The notes below the pieces were generated by a model, which saw only the letters and a program-made list of their open reading frames with translations, was not told the DNA's origin and made no database searches. A program made the position numbers and the translations under genes. A stretch of 64,000 bases of DNA from Pyrus communis. Taxonomy: Eukaryota; Streptophyta; Magnoliopsida; Rosales; Rosaceae. Positions within the stretch are counted from its first letter, which is position 1; the number at the start of each line of letters is the position of its first letter. This document shows, one piece after another, positions 24,245 through 36,901 of this stretch. The DNA lies in assembly GCF_963583255.1 (NCBI RefSeq), contig NC_084812.1:24304959-24368958 (forward strand), read 5' to 3'.

Positions 24245-26099
24245 AGGGATTATCTTTGCTCTTCAGAGAAATGTAAAGCGGTAAAATTTGTACTGTTTTT
24301 GAAATTTGTTTGTGTAATTAGTTCATTGTTTCTATCTTTGTTAATGTAACTTATGAACATGTAATAAGAGCTATTTTACATATTAAATCTGTATTTTTTT
24401 CGGATTCCTAAATCTTTCCCATTTAAGATGTGAAAAGAAAACGTGTATTTGAAGCAAATAGAACGCAATGCACTTGCTGTCTGCATTACAACCATTCCCG
24501 GTGGAAGGAGTAACTTTGTAGGAATGACGCGGACGGTTTCGTCAAATGACGGAGATTATGCCGTTCCTCTTACGCCTCGGGTTTCAAAGACTAGTTTCTC
24601 TGAACATATCATGGAGTTGGAGCTAAAGAAAGACTTTGGCGTAAAATTGAGTGTAATCGTGTTTTAGAATTCATATAGTCAACTTCATTTAGCGGGATAA
24701 GACTTGATGGTGGTTGTATAATTCTATCTTGGAGCCTTGACAGCCATTTGTAGACAACGAAAGACGCTCACAAGTCGCTCATACATATTAGAAAATTTTA
24801 TTCAAACACATGTTTTATATCTCTACCCTAATTAAAAACGCTTTTTATCATTCCCTCTATACATTCAACATCAGTTCCCAAACTATGCTGACTTTTACGA
24901 CAAACCAACCTAAACATTTCTAAATCCCTAAATTAATTAATCCTGATGTATAACGATTCATTAGCAATTGCAGGTTAAGACGGCACAACACACTTATAAC
25001 ACACTTACACGAAGACTCGAGTTGAATTTGAGACGGTGTACATGTAATTGGGTACATTTTTGCTCATTGCTCTTACGTGCTAGTAACGGTCACCATCTTA
25101 TTTATCACCATTGAATAAATTTAGAGTTTGAAAGTTATATCTATCCAATCATAAAACAACTCAGCTTTCAATGTGTCGAGCCTAGTAACCTGTAACACCT
25201 TACCTCGCTAAGAAGGCTGATGAGATGACCTCTACCAATAAGGACTTGAAAATCCTTGTTGATCGAGACTTGGATAAATAACTAGTCGGTCTCGAAGTAA
25301 TGCTATTTATCCAAACTGAATGTGCTCCTTGATTGACTGTTTCTACGACTCTAGGGTTGTTTATTCAAACTGAAGATGTCGCTGGTTGCCTTCACAGTAC
25401 TGTTTATCCAAACTGAAGATGTGTTGGCGGGAAGAAAGGGGAAGAGGAGAAAATCTCAAAGGATGTTGAGAAGCTTTATGCAGGACAATTTGTGTGTTGA
25501 ATTGGAAGGGTCTTGAATGATGCATTCCCTTCTCTATTTATAGCAATGAATCCCTTGCTGAACTAGAAATGGACTCGAATTAGAACTCCTTAACCCATTC
25601 CAATCAGGTTTCAACCAATCCTAATCTCTATAGGACTTTGAACCAAGCTCTTTAACAAACAAGATTCATCCCCTAATTCTCAGCAACCTTAGCCTTAAGA
25701 CTCCTAGTTACACGAGAATTCAACTAACTCACCCTTATCCAAACCAAACCTCATTGTAATAGGATTTGGCAGACTTTGACTAAACGACTTATAACAAGAT
25801 TCTAGATGAATGCTACTGGATCGAGAATGATTCTAAACTTGACCCAAAATAATATTTTGGACCCAAACGCCACTCCACAAATCTCACAATTTAAAATAAT
25901 CCAAAGATTATTGATAAGCTTTGTTAAAAAGAAACAAAAGAAAAGATCATAGATAAGGTGATCAGCGTAGGTGGTGAGCAAAAATATTTTCATGCAATTA
26001 GCCTTTTTGTTAAAAAAATGAAATGTAATTAACAATGGCGCCTTTGGACTTTGAATCATCCCTCTCTAAAACCCTTGATTAAACCCTAGAAAGCACTAA
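24245..26099. other. Intergenic region, PATROL1 to CYP22
   Basis: It begins with the PATROL1 3' UTR. A 74-codon open frame at 24443-24667 has no homology I recognise. At 25300-25420 the phrase TTATCCAAACTGAA recurs about three times with spacers, and a TATTTATAG motif lies near 25540; this might be a degenerate LTR, but I cannot support that. Otherwise unassigned. Confidence 0.3.
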
Positions 26100-26459
26100 C
26101 ACTATGTTTGGGTGAAGAAATTTAAGATTACTAAGGAATTTAAAAATGATGAAAATTGAAATGACGAGATTTTATTTTCTAGAATTTGTAAATTTTCTTG
26201 TTTAGTTAACCTAAAATAACAATGAAATTGAATACGGAATTTGTTATTTTTAAACTCTCAATCATAGAAATTGAGAAATGACACCTATTTACATGGAATT
26301 TGAACGTGGGATTTGGTGGTCCCAAATTCCAAGTTTTTTTTCTACGCGAAAATTCTAAATTTCTATGTTTATAAATCCAAACAAGAGAATTGATGCCTGT
26401 CAATTTATAAATTCCAACTTTTACCAAAAGTCCATGTTTATTTCCATCCAAACATAGTG
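26100..26459. mobile_element. 360-bp MITE (Tourist/PIF-Harbinger-like or CACTA-like), TSD TAA
   Basis: Begins CACTATGTTTGGGTGAAG and ends with the inverse CCATCCAAACATAGTG. It is flanked by TAA at 26097-26099 and 26460-26462. A 3-bp TAA duplication and the TGTTTGG core suit PIF/Harbinger (Tourist) MITEs; the outer CACTA...TAGTG also fits CACTA elements. It ends 38 bp before the CYP22 start codon, so it forms most of that gene's proximal promoter or leader. Confidence 0.8.
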
Positions 26460-26497
26460 TAAGATTCCTCTCTCTCTGAACTTTTGGATCAATTTCA

Positions 26498-29173
26498 ATG
26501 GCATCAGGTGGAGGGAACGCAGGCGGAGGAGTGGAGTGGCATCTACGGCCTCCAAACCCTAAAAACCCAGTCGTCTTCTTCGACATCACCATCGGTACCA
26601 TCCCCGCCGGTCGCATCAAGATGGAGCTCTTCGCCGATATCGCCCCCAAAACCGCCGAGAATTTCAGGCATTTTCCCCTCGTTTTCCCTTTCTGTTACTA
26701 TTCCTCTTCTGTCATCCACTTCATCGTTTAAGACGCCGTCGTTCGTTCCTGATTCAGCTTGCTTGTCTTCTCTTTTCTTGTTCCAGGCAATTCTGCACCG
26801 GCGAGTACAGGTAGCCAGCCCTAACGGCCAAACCCATTATTTCATTCTCTCCAAGTTTGGGGATTTTGATTTTTACTATTTATCTGGATTTTGTAAAAAA
26901 TTATTTGAATTGGATATTGTAAATTGGCAGAAAAGCTGGGTTGCCAGTTGGGTACAAGGGGTGCCAGTTCCACAGGGTGATTAAGGATTTCATGATTCAA
27001 GCTGGTGATTTTCTCAAGGTTCTTCCTTTTTCTTCAACAAGTATCTAATTTTGTTACGTATGCCGTTTCAGATTCTTTAGGAGGGAAAGTTCATGGAATT
27101 TTGGGTTTGTTACCATTTTCTGAATATGAATGATCATGCTTATATATCGGCTAGGTAGTCATTTTTAATGGAGATTGTTTTTAACTGTGTTCTTCGTGTA
27201 ATATATTCAGTGTGCAACTTCTACCCCAATCATATCTATTCAATGCATAACACTGCTTACAATAATCTTCTTTCTTATGAAAAACATTATTGTGAGGAAT
27301 CTGCGGATAAAGAAGGAAACTGCTGTTTTCATAATGCTCAAACTTTCTTCCTCTTGTTGTTGCAAGAATCTTATAGTGAAGACCTTTCTTTGCAGGGTGA
27401 TGGTAGTGGATGTGTTTCCATCTACGGACATAAGTTTGATGACGAGACTTTTGATGCCAAACACACTGGTCCCGGCCTATTGTCAATGGTATGCATTTTC
27501 ATGTTGCTTTTAGTATTCAATAATTTCCTGTGGTTTTCCCATACTTTTCGAAGATTCATATCCAACATTTGTTTGCTTTACCTTACCTTCATGTACACTT
27601 GAATCTCTTTTATGTGGAGAATTGAAAATGGGTAAAGCTTTTTATTTAGTCCTTCAGTGCAACAAATTTGTACGTGGAGATACAAAAGATTAGTTTCTAG
27701 TTAAATTTATGTGTGGTTTGAGATGTGAAATTGATTGCTTCTAAATGTGCGTAGGTCACTGAAGAATTCTATTCAATGATGAGCTTTTATACTTTTCATC
27801 CTTTCTTAGGCAGTATAGTTCATAGTGCTAGTGATTGGTCCTTTTATGTCAAAGTCTCATCGGCATTGGTTTACTGATGTAAGTGAGTTTGGAGTTTAAA
27901 GTCTTACTGGCCTTTGATTTTGGGTGAGTCTGTCAAAACTGAAGATCCAATTTTTGAAGAGTAATATTAGCATATCACATCGGCATTCCTTGTTTTCTGG
28001 TATGAGTTTCAATTGTTTCTGTAGTGTAATTAACGTGTTGAGAGTCCTTCATATCCTTCTTCGTGGATATATATCCATTACTAATTAACTAGTTACTTGC
28101 TTCTGAACACATTGTAAGATGTGTAAGAGGTAAAGAGATAATGTGTTGACACGTGCACAGGAGTACTTCTCATTCCATTTTTTTTGTAAACCTCAACCTT
28201 TCTTTAGGTTGCTGCAATGTTCATTTAGAACAGGGAAAGAAGAAGGGGAATTGATGGGATTTCCAATGCCCATTAACCTATTAGGTCTACGCGCAAAATT
28301 AATAAGCTGTATTAGCATTGTATTATTTGTTACTTCTTGTAAGATTTTATGCTTTGATTGGCCACACAAATGGCCGAGGATCCTGTCCGAAACAGGAATT
28401 TTTACACATGCACATACAAACAGAGACACAGATATATTTTTCGGTTCCAACATGAGATTGTACTCTTGATACTGAATCGATATAATCTTTTGCTCCTTTT
28501 CAGGCAAATAGTGGACCAAATACAAATGGGAGCCAGGTTAAAACAAAACTGTCTCTCTTTTGTTCTCTCTTATTACACACACAGAGATGTGACTGATGTT
28601 TGTTTGCTTTTGCACTTCAGTTCTTTATCACTTGCGCGAAATGTGACTGGCTTGACAATAAACATGTTGTGTTCGGGGTACGCTATGATCCTTCTCTCTA
28701 CTGTCAATAATGCATTATATTTCTCAAACATACAAGTCACCTGATTTTTATCAAAGAGATTCGTTATTTAGTTGCCAAAAACATAATAAGTATTACCATG
28801 CATCCATCCAGAATGAAAATTTGATAATACCTATCCTGAGCAGATACAAGTCATTTTGTGCTGTGAAACTTTTTGCGTAAAATGATTCTAGGAACCAAAA
28901 TTCCACACCCGTGAGCATGCAAACAAACATAAGTTGTCCTAGGAATTTCCACTGATCTTCTATCCTTTTGTTACCTAGCTCTAAATCACCTGCTTTAGGT
29001 TTAACCTTCCAATTTTTTGGTAGTACTGACAAACTGTTTTATTTTTTGTTAATTTTATGTAGAGAGTGCTTGGAGATGGTCTCTTGGTCGTTAGGAAGAT
29101 TGAGAATGTGGCTACGGGACCCAACAATCGCCCTAAGCTAGCCTGTGTTATTGCTGAATGCGGAGAGATGTAA
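26498..29173 (+). CDS. CYP22: Cyclophilin CYP22, peptidyl-prolyl cis-trans isomerase (PPIH-like)
   Basis: A cytosolic/nuclear single-domain cyclophilin of the PPIH (U4/U6-20K, tri-snRNP-associated) group that catalyses prolyl cis-trans isomerisation. Exons: 26498-26667, 26787-26810, 26931-27018, 27396-27488, 28504-28536, 28621-28677, 29063-29173; 191 residues. N-terminus: a short Gly-rich stretch, then [18 protein letters not shown], typical of plant CYP22. Active-site motifs present: [15 protein letters not shown] (catalytic Arg-Phe-Gln set), [20 protein letters not shown] and [10 protein letters not shown]. The C-terminus ends VIAECGEM. Exon 2 is only 24 nt. The first intron can be placed in frame only with a GC donor (AG/GCATTT). 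No inactivating change was seen. A MITE occupies the upstream region. Confidence 0.93.
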
Positions 29174-30890
29174 ACCCCGAGTTTGTAAGCAGCTTTATTG
29201 ATGGTTAACTATAAAAACTCTTGTAACCAATAGAATCTTAATTTTCCCATAAAAGCATTCTATGGGTTTAATTCTAATACAGTATATTGTTCTGACTTCT
29301 GACTTAAGATGAAGGATCCTTTTGTTCATATGTTAACTGAGGGTTGCACCGTTGTTTTTGGAAAGCAGAAACTTCATCAAAGCACTAGCTCGTCTAATTT
29401 ATCTGCCTGTTGACTTGGAGGAGCCATCATGGTCCCTTTTCTACGTTCAATTACTCGAGTCGTTTTAAGTTGCTTTGCATATAATTATGTGTTTTTATCC
29501 CCCATTCCTATATTTTCCCGTACGACTTGTGTTTGCCACCCTCTCTACATTATTGAACGTAACGGTCATGTCGTTCAACCTTAGTGTTTCAGTATAGCCA
29601 CTTTTCGAGTAAACACTCCTCACTCCCCAAGATTACCATCACACTCTCCTCTGTGTTTTCCTTCCACCCACCATGCATTCTTTTACTTACCCCGTGTTTG
29701 ATAATTTGATCCAACATGTTCTTAAATAGGCAATTGCTTGTTAATTTTATGTTTGCATTTTCTATTGTTCACTAAGGTGGCTTTTGGTAGACAGCATTGG
29801 CTTGGATAGGATAACTCTTTATATTGAAGACGTTTTGACGGAAGAAATGAATGACAAGTTCCGTATTTTGTCCAAGTTGAAGGACTAGTGAAGAAAAGTT
29901 ATCCTTACAAATTCCCACAAAAATAGGATTAAAAGGAGTAACCTTTAACTTGAGGATTGCCAAGGATAACTTTTCTTCTCAAGTAACTTTCAACTAGAAC
30001 GAACTATGGAAGTTGTCATCTATGTCTTCCTTCGAAATGCTTTCAATACAGTGAGTTATCCTATCCAAATCAACCGTGTCTAACAAACGCCGCCGTATTG
30101 TTTTTTCTTTTAAAGGTCCGCGTTCTAGTTGTTCCAGTATGAAATATAAAAAGAAATGAATGATTTGTTTTCTATATTGTTTGGCTGTTCTTTCTCTATG
30201 TATTTTGAATTGCTTGGATGGGACAATCGGCTGGTATCTCTGTGGCCACTAGATTTGGCCTCTCTGGTTCTCTGTGCTGTTTCTTTTCTGCCTTTCGGAT
30301 TCCAGGCCAAACAAAAATTGTGACATATTCATTCCAAACGAGACGTTCGCTTTCTAACAAGAGAATCGAGTCTAATAAAAATAAAAAATTTGGCTAATTA
30401 ATGTTTTGACAGTGAGATTCATTCTAAAACTAAAAATTAAATGGTTATAGACAATTGCTTGTTTTGCTTATGAACATCCTAAGAGCAAAAGACATAAGCA
30501 AAAATTGTATTTCTTCGGTATATATGTAATACTAAGGCCGTCTTTGAGACTTTGATGACTCAGTGCGAAATTCATGAAGGAGCCTCTTTTTACGATAGTT
30601 TTCTGAAAGAAAGTAAGACAATGTATTGATGCTAGAAAATAATAACTTAAAAAAAATAAAAAAAAATATAAAATAAAACAAAAAAACCTTAGGACTTACT
30701 GATTGTAAGTTTACAAATGTCGTTAAATAATAAATAAAAAAAGCTATAAACATATATAACCTTCACTAAATAATAAAAATAGTTCAATCTGGACAACCAA
30801 TCAAGAAAAAAAAAAACTTCAAAAACTCTAATTTAAAGCTTCACTTGAATATATAGTATTATTATATAATAAATTGAAAAAATCGATTTT

Positions 30891-31010
30891 AGGGTTGTTA
30901 TTGGCACTCTAAATATCTCATTGTGCATTCCAAATTTTTATATTTAGAAAGAAAAATGTACACTTATAAGAAGTGGACAATGAGAATTTTAAAGTGCTAA
31001 TAAAAACAAA
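30891..31010. mobile_element. ~120-bp MITE, same family as 15236-15337
   Basis: The left end TTATTGGCACTCTAAATATC and the right end AATTTTAAAGTGCTAATAAA are inverted. The internal CTCATTGTGCA/TGGACAATGAG pair extends the stem. Confidence 0.6.
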
Positions 31011-31456
31011 TTTTTTAATATATAGCATTACTACGTATAGATATTAGATGACAAATTTTTTTAGTATCCGTCAAAATTTAGGATCCTGTGAGATTGCACC
31101 TTTCGGTCCCCTAAAGCGGCCTCTGTATAAAACAAGATGAATAAAAGTGGACAACCAGTGCATGTAGAAATCCGACTCTATTGATGAAATCGAAACCGTC
31201 AACCTAAACGAGTTGTCGTAAGCGTTTTCCAGGGTTTAGAGACAACGTCCAGGCTGTGTTCACCGAAGCTTGAAAGCACCTTTCGGCAGCGATGGAGCAG
31301 TTTTTTGTCCTGAAGCAGCCGTGGGAGGCAAGAAAGATGCTACGACTAGTTCCTTAGTTAATAAACAAATATAGATGAAATTCTTGTAACCTTCAAAACT
31401 CTGGTTTTGTCATTAGTTTCGGCGGCCGGCCGGCTGAGTCTGAACTTCAGTAGACT

Positions 31457-31463
31457 TATAAAA
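31457..31463 (+). promoter_or_regulatory. TATA box of the GH18 gene
   Basis: TATAAAA lies 47 bp before the ATG at 31510, which implies a 5' UTR of only about 15-25 nt. Confidence 0.5.
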
Positions 31464-31509
31464 CCACAGCCTTCTTCATATCTTCATTCAATCCCAAAAT
31501 CTAAGAAGG

Positions 31510-32679
31510 ATGGCTCAAGTACTTCAACTCTCTCTCCTTTATGTGGCATCAGTTGTCCTCATGTTTCAGCAATTTTGTGGTACATATGCAGTACTATTTT
31601 CACAATTTTTATCACATAAAACGTTTATTGTTCCATTTATTTGAGCGATACTCTAAACCAATATAAATTACGGAGAGGGAGAATTGAACTTGATTATGCT
31701 CAGGGGAAGCTCACTCATTAGTCTTTCTGATATGGGACAATTGTATTATATGCGAACGATATATATTAGTATCATCAATCCGTGTCATATGTCCAATCTT
31801 TTGATTTCTGAGCTAACCATTAATTAATTATCTATGCATGATTCAGACGGGAAGTTAATGATGGAGTACATTGGAGCCACCGGAGTTCCCATAACATTTG
31901 ACTCCGTACCGATTGACAATGAGATCGACTTCCATTTCATACTCGGGTTTGCGATTGATGCAGACTCATTAGGCAAACAACAAAATGGGATATTCTCACC
32001 ATATTGGCAATCTACATTAACCCCACAATCTGTTGCAGCCATCAAGAAAAAAAACCCTAATGTGAAAGTCATGGCAAGCCTCTCAGGTTGGAGCTTAGGT
32101 GATAAAGTCCTTCACTGGTACAATCCGACAAACCCCCAAAAATGGGTATCTAACGCTGTCTCGTCGCTCGGTTCCATAATTACCACTTACCATCTTGATG
32201 GCATTGACATAGACTACGAAAACTTCCCAAAGCGCGGTAATTCAAGTTCTTTTTCTTTTTGCATCGGCGAGCTCATCACCGGCTTGAAAAAGAAAGGGCT
32301 CATTTCCGTTGCTAGTATTGCACCGTTTTATACTACAGCTGCGCCGTATGTTCAGCTCTTTGATGACTATGCAGATGTTATAGACTATGTCAACCACCAG
32401 TTCTACACCGACAAAGTTACTACCCCGAAGGGATATCTGCAAGCCTTTAAGATTCGAGCCGCGCAATTTGGCAAGGAAAAGTTGTTGCCCGCCTATGAAG
32501 TAGATGGAAGAGGAATTCAAGGGGATGCCTTTTTTGATGCTTTGACACTGTTGCAGACAAATGGATTTGAAATTAATGGGGTCATGATCTTCTCAGCTGA
32601 TGCTTCTTTGAAAAACAACTTTCACTATGAGAGAAAATCACAAGCTTTCTTGCTCAACTCTACCAGTAGTACTAACTAG
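31510..32679 (+). CDS. Secreted GH18 chitinase-like protein (chitinase 2 / narbonin type)
   Basis: Glycoside hydrolase family 18 TIM-barrel protein, predicted to enter the secretory pathway. Two exons (31510-31579 and 31847-32679) join in phase 1 to encode 300 residues. The first 23 residues (MAQVLQLSLLYVASVVLMFQ...) form a hydrophobic signal peptide. The GH18 catalytic motif is complete: LDGIDIDYENF, with D, D, D and the acid/base Glu. An upstream SLSGWSLG strand matches the family SxGG region, with one Gly replaced by Trp as in narbonin-like proteins. Mature size (~277 aa) suits the chitinase 2/RuBisCO-associated-protein subgroup, several members of which are lectin-like or storage proteins. 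An intact Glu keeps hydrolase activity possible, but substrate is unknown. Its 3' end is duplicated at 40927-41114. Confidence 0.85.
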
Positions 32680-33118
32680 TCTAAGTGCGTTACAATATAC
32701 TTAGCCTCCTCGCATGCGCTCTCACGCGTGCAAGAGCCATATATAGTATAGATTATTTGTTCATCGTGACTTGTTTTGCGAGTTATGTATGTTCTAGTTG
32801 CTTCTTTTTTTTTTTTTTTTTTTTGCATTAGTTTGTATGTATTTTGCTAATAAAAGAAAGGTTATCATTCTTAATATATTAACCCTATTTGATCTCTTTC
32901 CTTCCCATGTGTTACCCCGTACGTTAAGAAGATTATCCAACATCGATCGGCAGTCACGGATTGCTGCAGAAACTACTTTCAGAATCAGAAAATATAAAAG
33001 TGGGATAAGGGAACAATGTAAGAGATCCAAAATGATTAATTCAACAAAATTATATTGAATCAAAAGTAAGCACTCCAAAATTTCAAGGAGGCAAAGTAAT
33101 TACAAAGCGAGGAACACA

Positions 33119-33817
33119 TTAAGCCACTCGGCATACGGATACCATCATCACAGTTGCCTTTTGTCCTGGATTTGATTTTCTAATAATCTTAATTGTTTTC
33201 TTGTAGCAGCTCCCATCACCGCTAGGGCTAGACCTTTTGCGAGGGAAGGTATTAGACCTCTCAGACAGCGGTGGTTTGCACTCACTAGCTCTGCGCTTAT
33301 TGGAACCATGAACCGCTTGAAGCTGTCGCTTCAAAGACTTGTTGTAAGCCTCTCTTTTAGCAGGGTTAGAGAGAACGTCCAACGCTGCCTTAACATGCTT
33401 GAAAGCACCCTCGGCTGCTATTGATGCATTCTTGTCGGGGTGCAAGGCAAGTGCCAATCTCTTCTATTGTTTCTTGATGGTTTCGGAGTCGGCAGCTGTA
33501 GGGTTTTCGATGCCAAGAACACGGTACCAGTTTTGCTTGTGTGGTGACACGGCAGTATGCATTTGGTATGCAGTCATGTAGTTGTCCATACCAGACAAAT
33601 CTGGATCAAACTCTTTTACTGCCTTGGCTTGCATGATTGCATATTTGAAGTTACCGAGCGTGAAATATGCTTCTGCAGCCTGTCGGGCCTTTACTGCAGC
33701 CATATGTGCGAGGTTGGTGATGTGATCAGGACACAAGGGTTGAGGGATGGAGTTGCTGGGGATTCTGCTGCCGCTGATGGCCATCTTACTGCTCTTCAAC
33801 TTTGAGATAGAAGCCAT
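33119..33817 (-). pseudogene. J-domain protein, copy 1, with nonsense mutation
   Basis: Same family as 41539-42240 and 48919-49614. From the MASISKLK start at 33817 the frame runs through the N-terminal helical region (AAEAYFTLGNFKYAIMQAKA) and into the J domain (NWYRVLGIENP). A TAG at 33464-33466 then replaces the Tyr codon present in both other copies (KKQ-stop-KRLALALHPDKN). Beyond it the frame is open to the same C-terminus, and the HPD tripeptide is intact. One extra codon (Pro, in SPHKQNW) is also present. The single lesion suggests recent inactivation; the shortened product would lack most of the J domain. The 5' UTR has a GA microsatellite and there is a TATATATA box near 33897-33905. 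Confidence 0.85.
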
Positions 33818-34754
33818 GGTGTAGATATATCGAGAGAGAGAGAGAGTGAGAGTACTGACGGAAGTAGAAACAAAGATAGAATTCTTGCAGGTTGGATATA
33901 TATATGATGCAAACGTTGCTTGCAACTTAAGAAACGCGTTAAAACCCTAGAAAAAAGGGTACTTGGGCAGAAAGTTCCATTCCTATTTATAATTAAAATT
34001 AGTAACTGACTCAACTGACCAAATTCATATATATTTTTGTTCAAATTGGATTTCTAGTACTGTCTATATCAATGGCCCAAATCTGTTTTTTTTTTCTCCT
34101 TTATTTGCTGATAATGTCAGAGTTATATTACTGTATAGGTCATATATCTGTTCCTAGTTAAAAAAACTAAAGAAATTAATAGATGGTCCACTTAGCAACA
34201 ACTCCAAATAACATATAAAAATAATTTCTAGTAATAACTCAACAAGGTTCCTGCTCTGTTCCAAGATGAGAAACTTTATATGAACTCGATTGGCTAAGTT
34301 TGGCCACACATAAGTTGGATTTGCAGTAACTAACACTACTAGAAATTTGGCTATAAGCCACCCTTTTCATTTAGTGGCTATTGTCAAGTGTTGCCACTCA
34401 CATTGGTGGCAAACCTCTATGCCCACCAAGCACCCACTAAACTAGAGAGTGTGGCCTATGTAGAGGACTCTATTGTAACAATGACTACCAATATTTCATT
34501 GGTGCCTTTCCTGCAATGCCACCCTTATTCACATCAGTGGCAAAATTGCAAAATAATATTAAAAAAAGAGGATGCCCTGTGTGGGCACCCAGATTTGAAT
34601 AGGAATATTTCCTTTTTTTTTTTTTTTTTTTTTTTTTGTGAGGAAACAAATTGTAAGATCTTTGATATAAGAATATACTACAAATTTGCATAACTGATCT
34701 TTAATACAATTTTGAACAAATGTTGGGACTCAAACTTTGAAAAGTGTTTGAAGA

Positions 34755-34975
34755 CTCTGTTTCCAAAGAGCTTAATCATGTCATGCCAATCTCTCTTTGG
34801 CGATCAAACCATTGTCTCTCCAGGTGGGATGTTTGAGCTAGGTTTCTTCAAACCAGGTCAGCTTTCAAACTACTATATAGGTATATGGTACTCCAAGCAA
34901 GTAGTATCTAAGAGCAAGTAGTATCTGAGAGGACTGTTGTTTGGGCAGCAAATAGGGAAATACCAGTCAAAGGCA
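34755..34975 (+). pseudogene. G-type lectin S-receptor-like kinase fragment captured in CACTA
   Basis: Frame +2 reads [20 protein letters not shown] and then NYYIGIWY, the start of the bulb-lectin domain of G-type lectin S-receptor-like kinases. After a short duplication (GTAGTATCT repeated 17 bp apart near 34900-34925) the frame shifts and continues SERTVVWAANREIPVKG. The kinase and the rest are absent. It ends in AGC and GAT triplet runs near 34970-35000. Confidence 0.85.
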
Positions 34976-36190
34976 GCAGCAGCAAGAGCAGATGATGATG
35001 ATGATGCTGCGATGGGAGTTCAAACTAAACATCAAAATATTAGAGAGAATTGAAGCAAAGAAATACTCAAAAAATTACATTCACATATCCCAAAACAATA
35101 TAAAAAAAAAAAAATAAAAAAAAAGGAACAGAAATCTGGAAGAAGATGAAAAAATCGATGCAAAACTCTGCTGCACTAAAAAAAAATCAAAGGCAAGTCC
35201 TGATCGCCAAATTTCGAGCACAAAGAGCTGATCGCTAGAAAGAAATACAAAAACACATTGTTACTGAAGTTTTACTTGCAGCTCATTAGCATAGGACCAT
35301 GCAGATGGCTCTAGATTTTTACACAAATCTGGAGAGCACCAAGACTACCAACCATATGCTTAAAGGAACTTTAATTTGTTTGCATAACTACCTGCTAACC
35401 AAATCTTGAGCATATTGATAAACCAGAAATTTAAACACGTAAGCGGCCAGATTGCGAGCACGAGACTAATTCCATACCTCAAACCGAAGGCGACGCGCTG
35501 TCTAGCAGTCCAAACCTTGATCCTTGATAAATTGAACTTCCTTCTTTGATCTGGCAATCCAAAAATAGATAAATTAGGCAGCATGTCATATCAATATAAC
35601 ACACCTATACGTACACACACATACCAAAACAGCCTACATTCAGATTTGCATCATATCCTTGTTTCTAACTCTCTGGGGAATTTTCACAAACACCCAATAG
35701 GCAAGATTTGCTTCAATATAAAAGAAATCTGATTTAGTCAGTGATCTCAATTGCATGTATATCTGAACGACCATGCTTGTTAGTCAGTCATGTTATAGGA
35801 TGTATTTAACACTTACCAAGCGATTCTAAAACAACATCCTACATACATATTATGTTGTCAAACTATGAATCAAGACAAAACTTTCCTACTTTGGTAATGT
35901 AATCTCCTAGTCTAGTTACGATTTGGTTCCTGTATTTTGACTTGAAAACAATTTTGGTCCCTTAGAAGTTGCCAATGGCTCCTGAATTGTAACTGGAAAA
36001 AAACTCAACACAGCTATGAAAAATTAAAACTCGAGGCACCAAAGCGTGAAAAAAAAGAAACCAAAATAGTTAAATTTACCCTTTTATATCATACATACCA
36101 TTAAAAATTTGTTTAGAGATAAAAATGGTAGTCATAGTAAAGAATCCAACTTGACCAAAGAAAGTGGATTTCCTCACTTTCTAGTGCTAA
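34976..36190. other. CACTA interior, unassigned
   Basis: A-rich filler. A 74-codon minus-strand frame at 35360-35584 (contains FGLRYGISLVLAIWPLTC) is of unknown origin and could be another captured piece. TTTGGTCCC-type words occur near 35940-35960. Confidence 0.3.
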
Positions 36191-36901
36191 CTAGCAAGCT
36201 TGCCCGCGCGGTGCTGCGGGTTTTGAAACTGTATAAAACATGTAGAAAGAGGCAAAAAGGTAGGTGTTATTCATTTGATCTCACAAAGACTGATATTATT
36301 GCAACACATTCCAACTGGAATTTAAAAAAAAAACATAAACCTTTACTTTCTATGAACTATCACCAGAATTCTTCTCTGAACAATCATCAAGGGAACATCC
36401 TTTCTACTTTTTTCATAACTTCCTAACCATGCTCAGAAAGATTAGGATTCAACAATCATCAAAGGAACATCCTTCAGATGATACAAATATTTAAGCATGA
36501 GCACGCACCTCAAAAGAAAGGCAGAAGCTTGATGCAGGCCCATAAATCAAAAGAAAGCAGAAATCAGAAAAAAAAAAATGCTAAAAAGCAATGTGAGTCA
36601 CAAAATATATGAAACCTAGATCAAACTTCTTGATAAAACCTAAGAATAACTCCACAAATTTCTGAGTTGTAAAAAAAAATTCAGAATCCCAGATCAAATT
36701 TCTTGATAAACTTTAAAAACCCCAATTCAGATGAGGAAAATACATGAGGGACTAATTTTAGCCATATTAGTTGTTTGCATTAGGTTTTGAGAAACTCAAG
36801 TACGGAACAGAAAATGAAATCAGATAAGTAATGTTATATTCAAAAGATGAACACTAAACGTGTGATAAAGATGACAATGAAATTGAATTACGGGTTCTTA
36901 C

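Larger units (their letters stand above)
29174..31509. other. Intergenic region, CYP22 to GH18 gene
   Basis: AT-rich with no gene recognised. It contains the MITE at 30891-31010, A-rich stretches at 30640-30690, and a TATA-like box near 31457. Confidence 0.4.

Noticed and set aside
24443..24667. 74-codon open frame downstream of PATROL1
   Set aside because: No recognised homology, no splice partner and no promoter evidence; probably chance.
26100..26459. Classing this MITE firmly as CACTA because it starts CACTA
   Set aside because: Subterminal repeats typical of CACTA are absent and the TAA duplication plus TGTTTGG suit PIF/Harbinger equally or better, so I left the class open.
26484..26984. 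166-codon open frame overlapping CYP22 exons 1-3
   Set aside because: Wrong frame relative to the cyclophilin and it runs through two introns.
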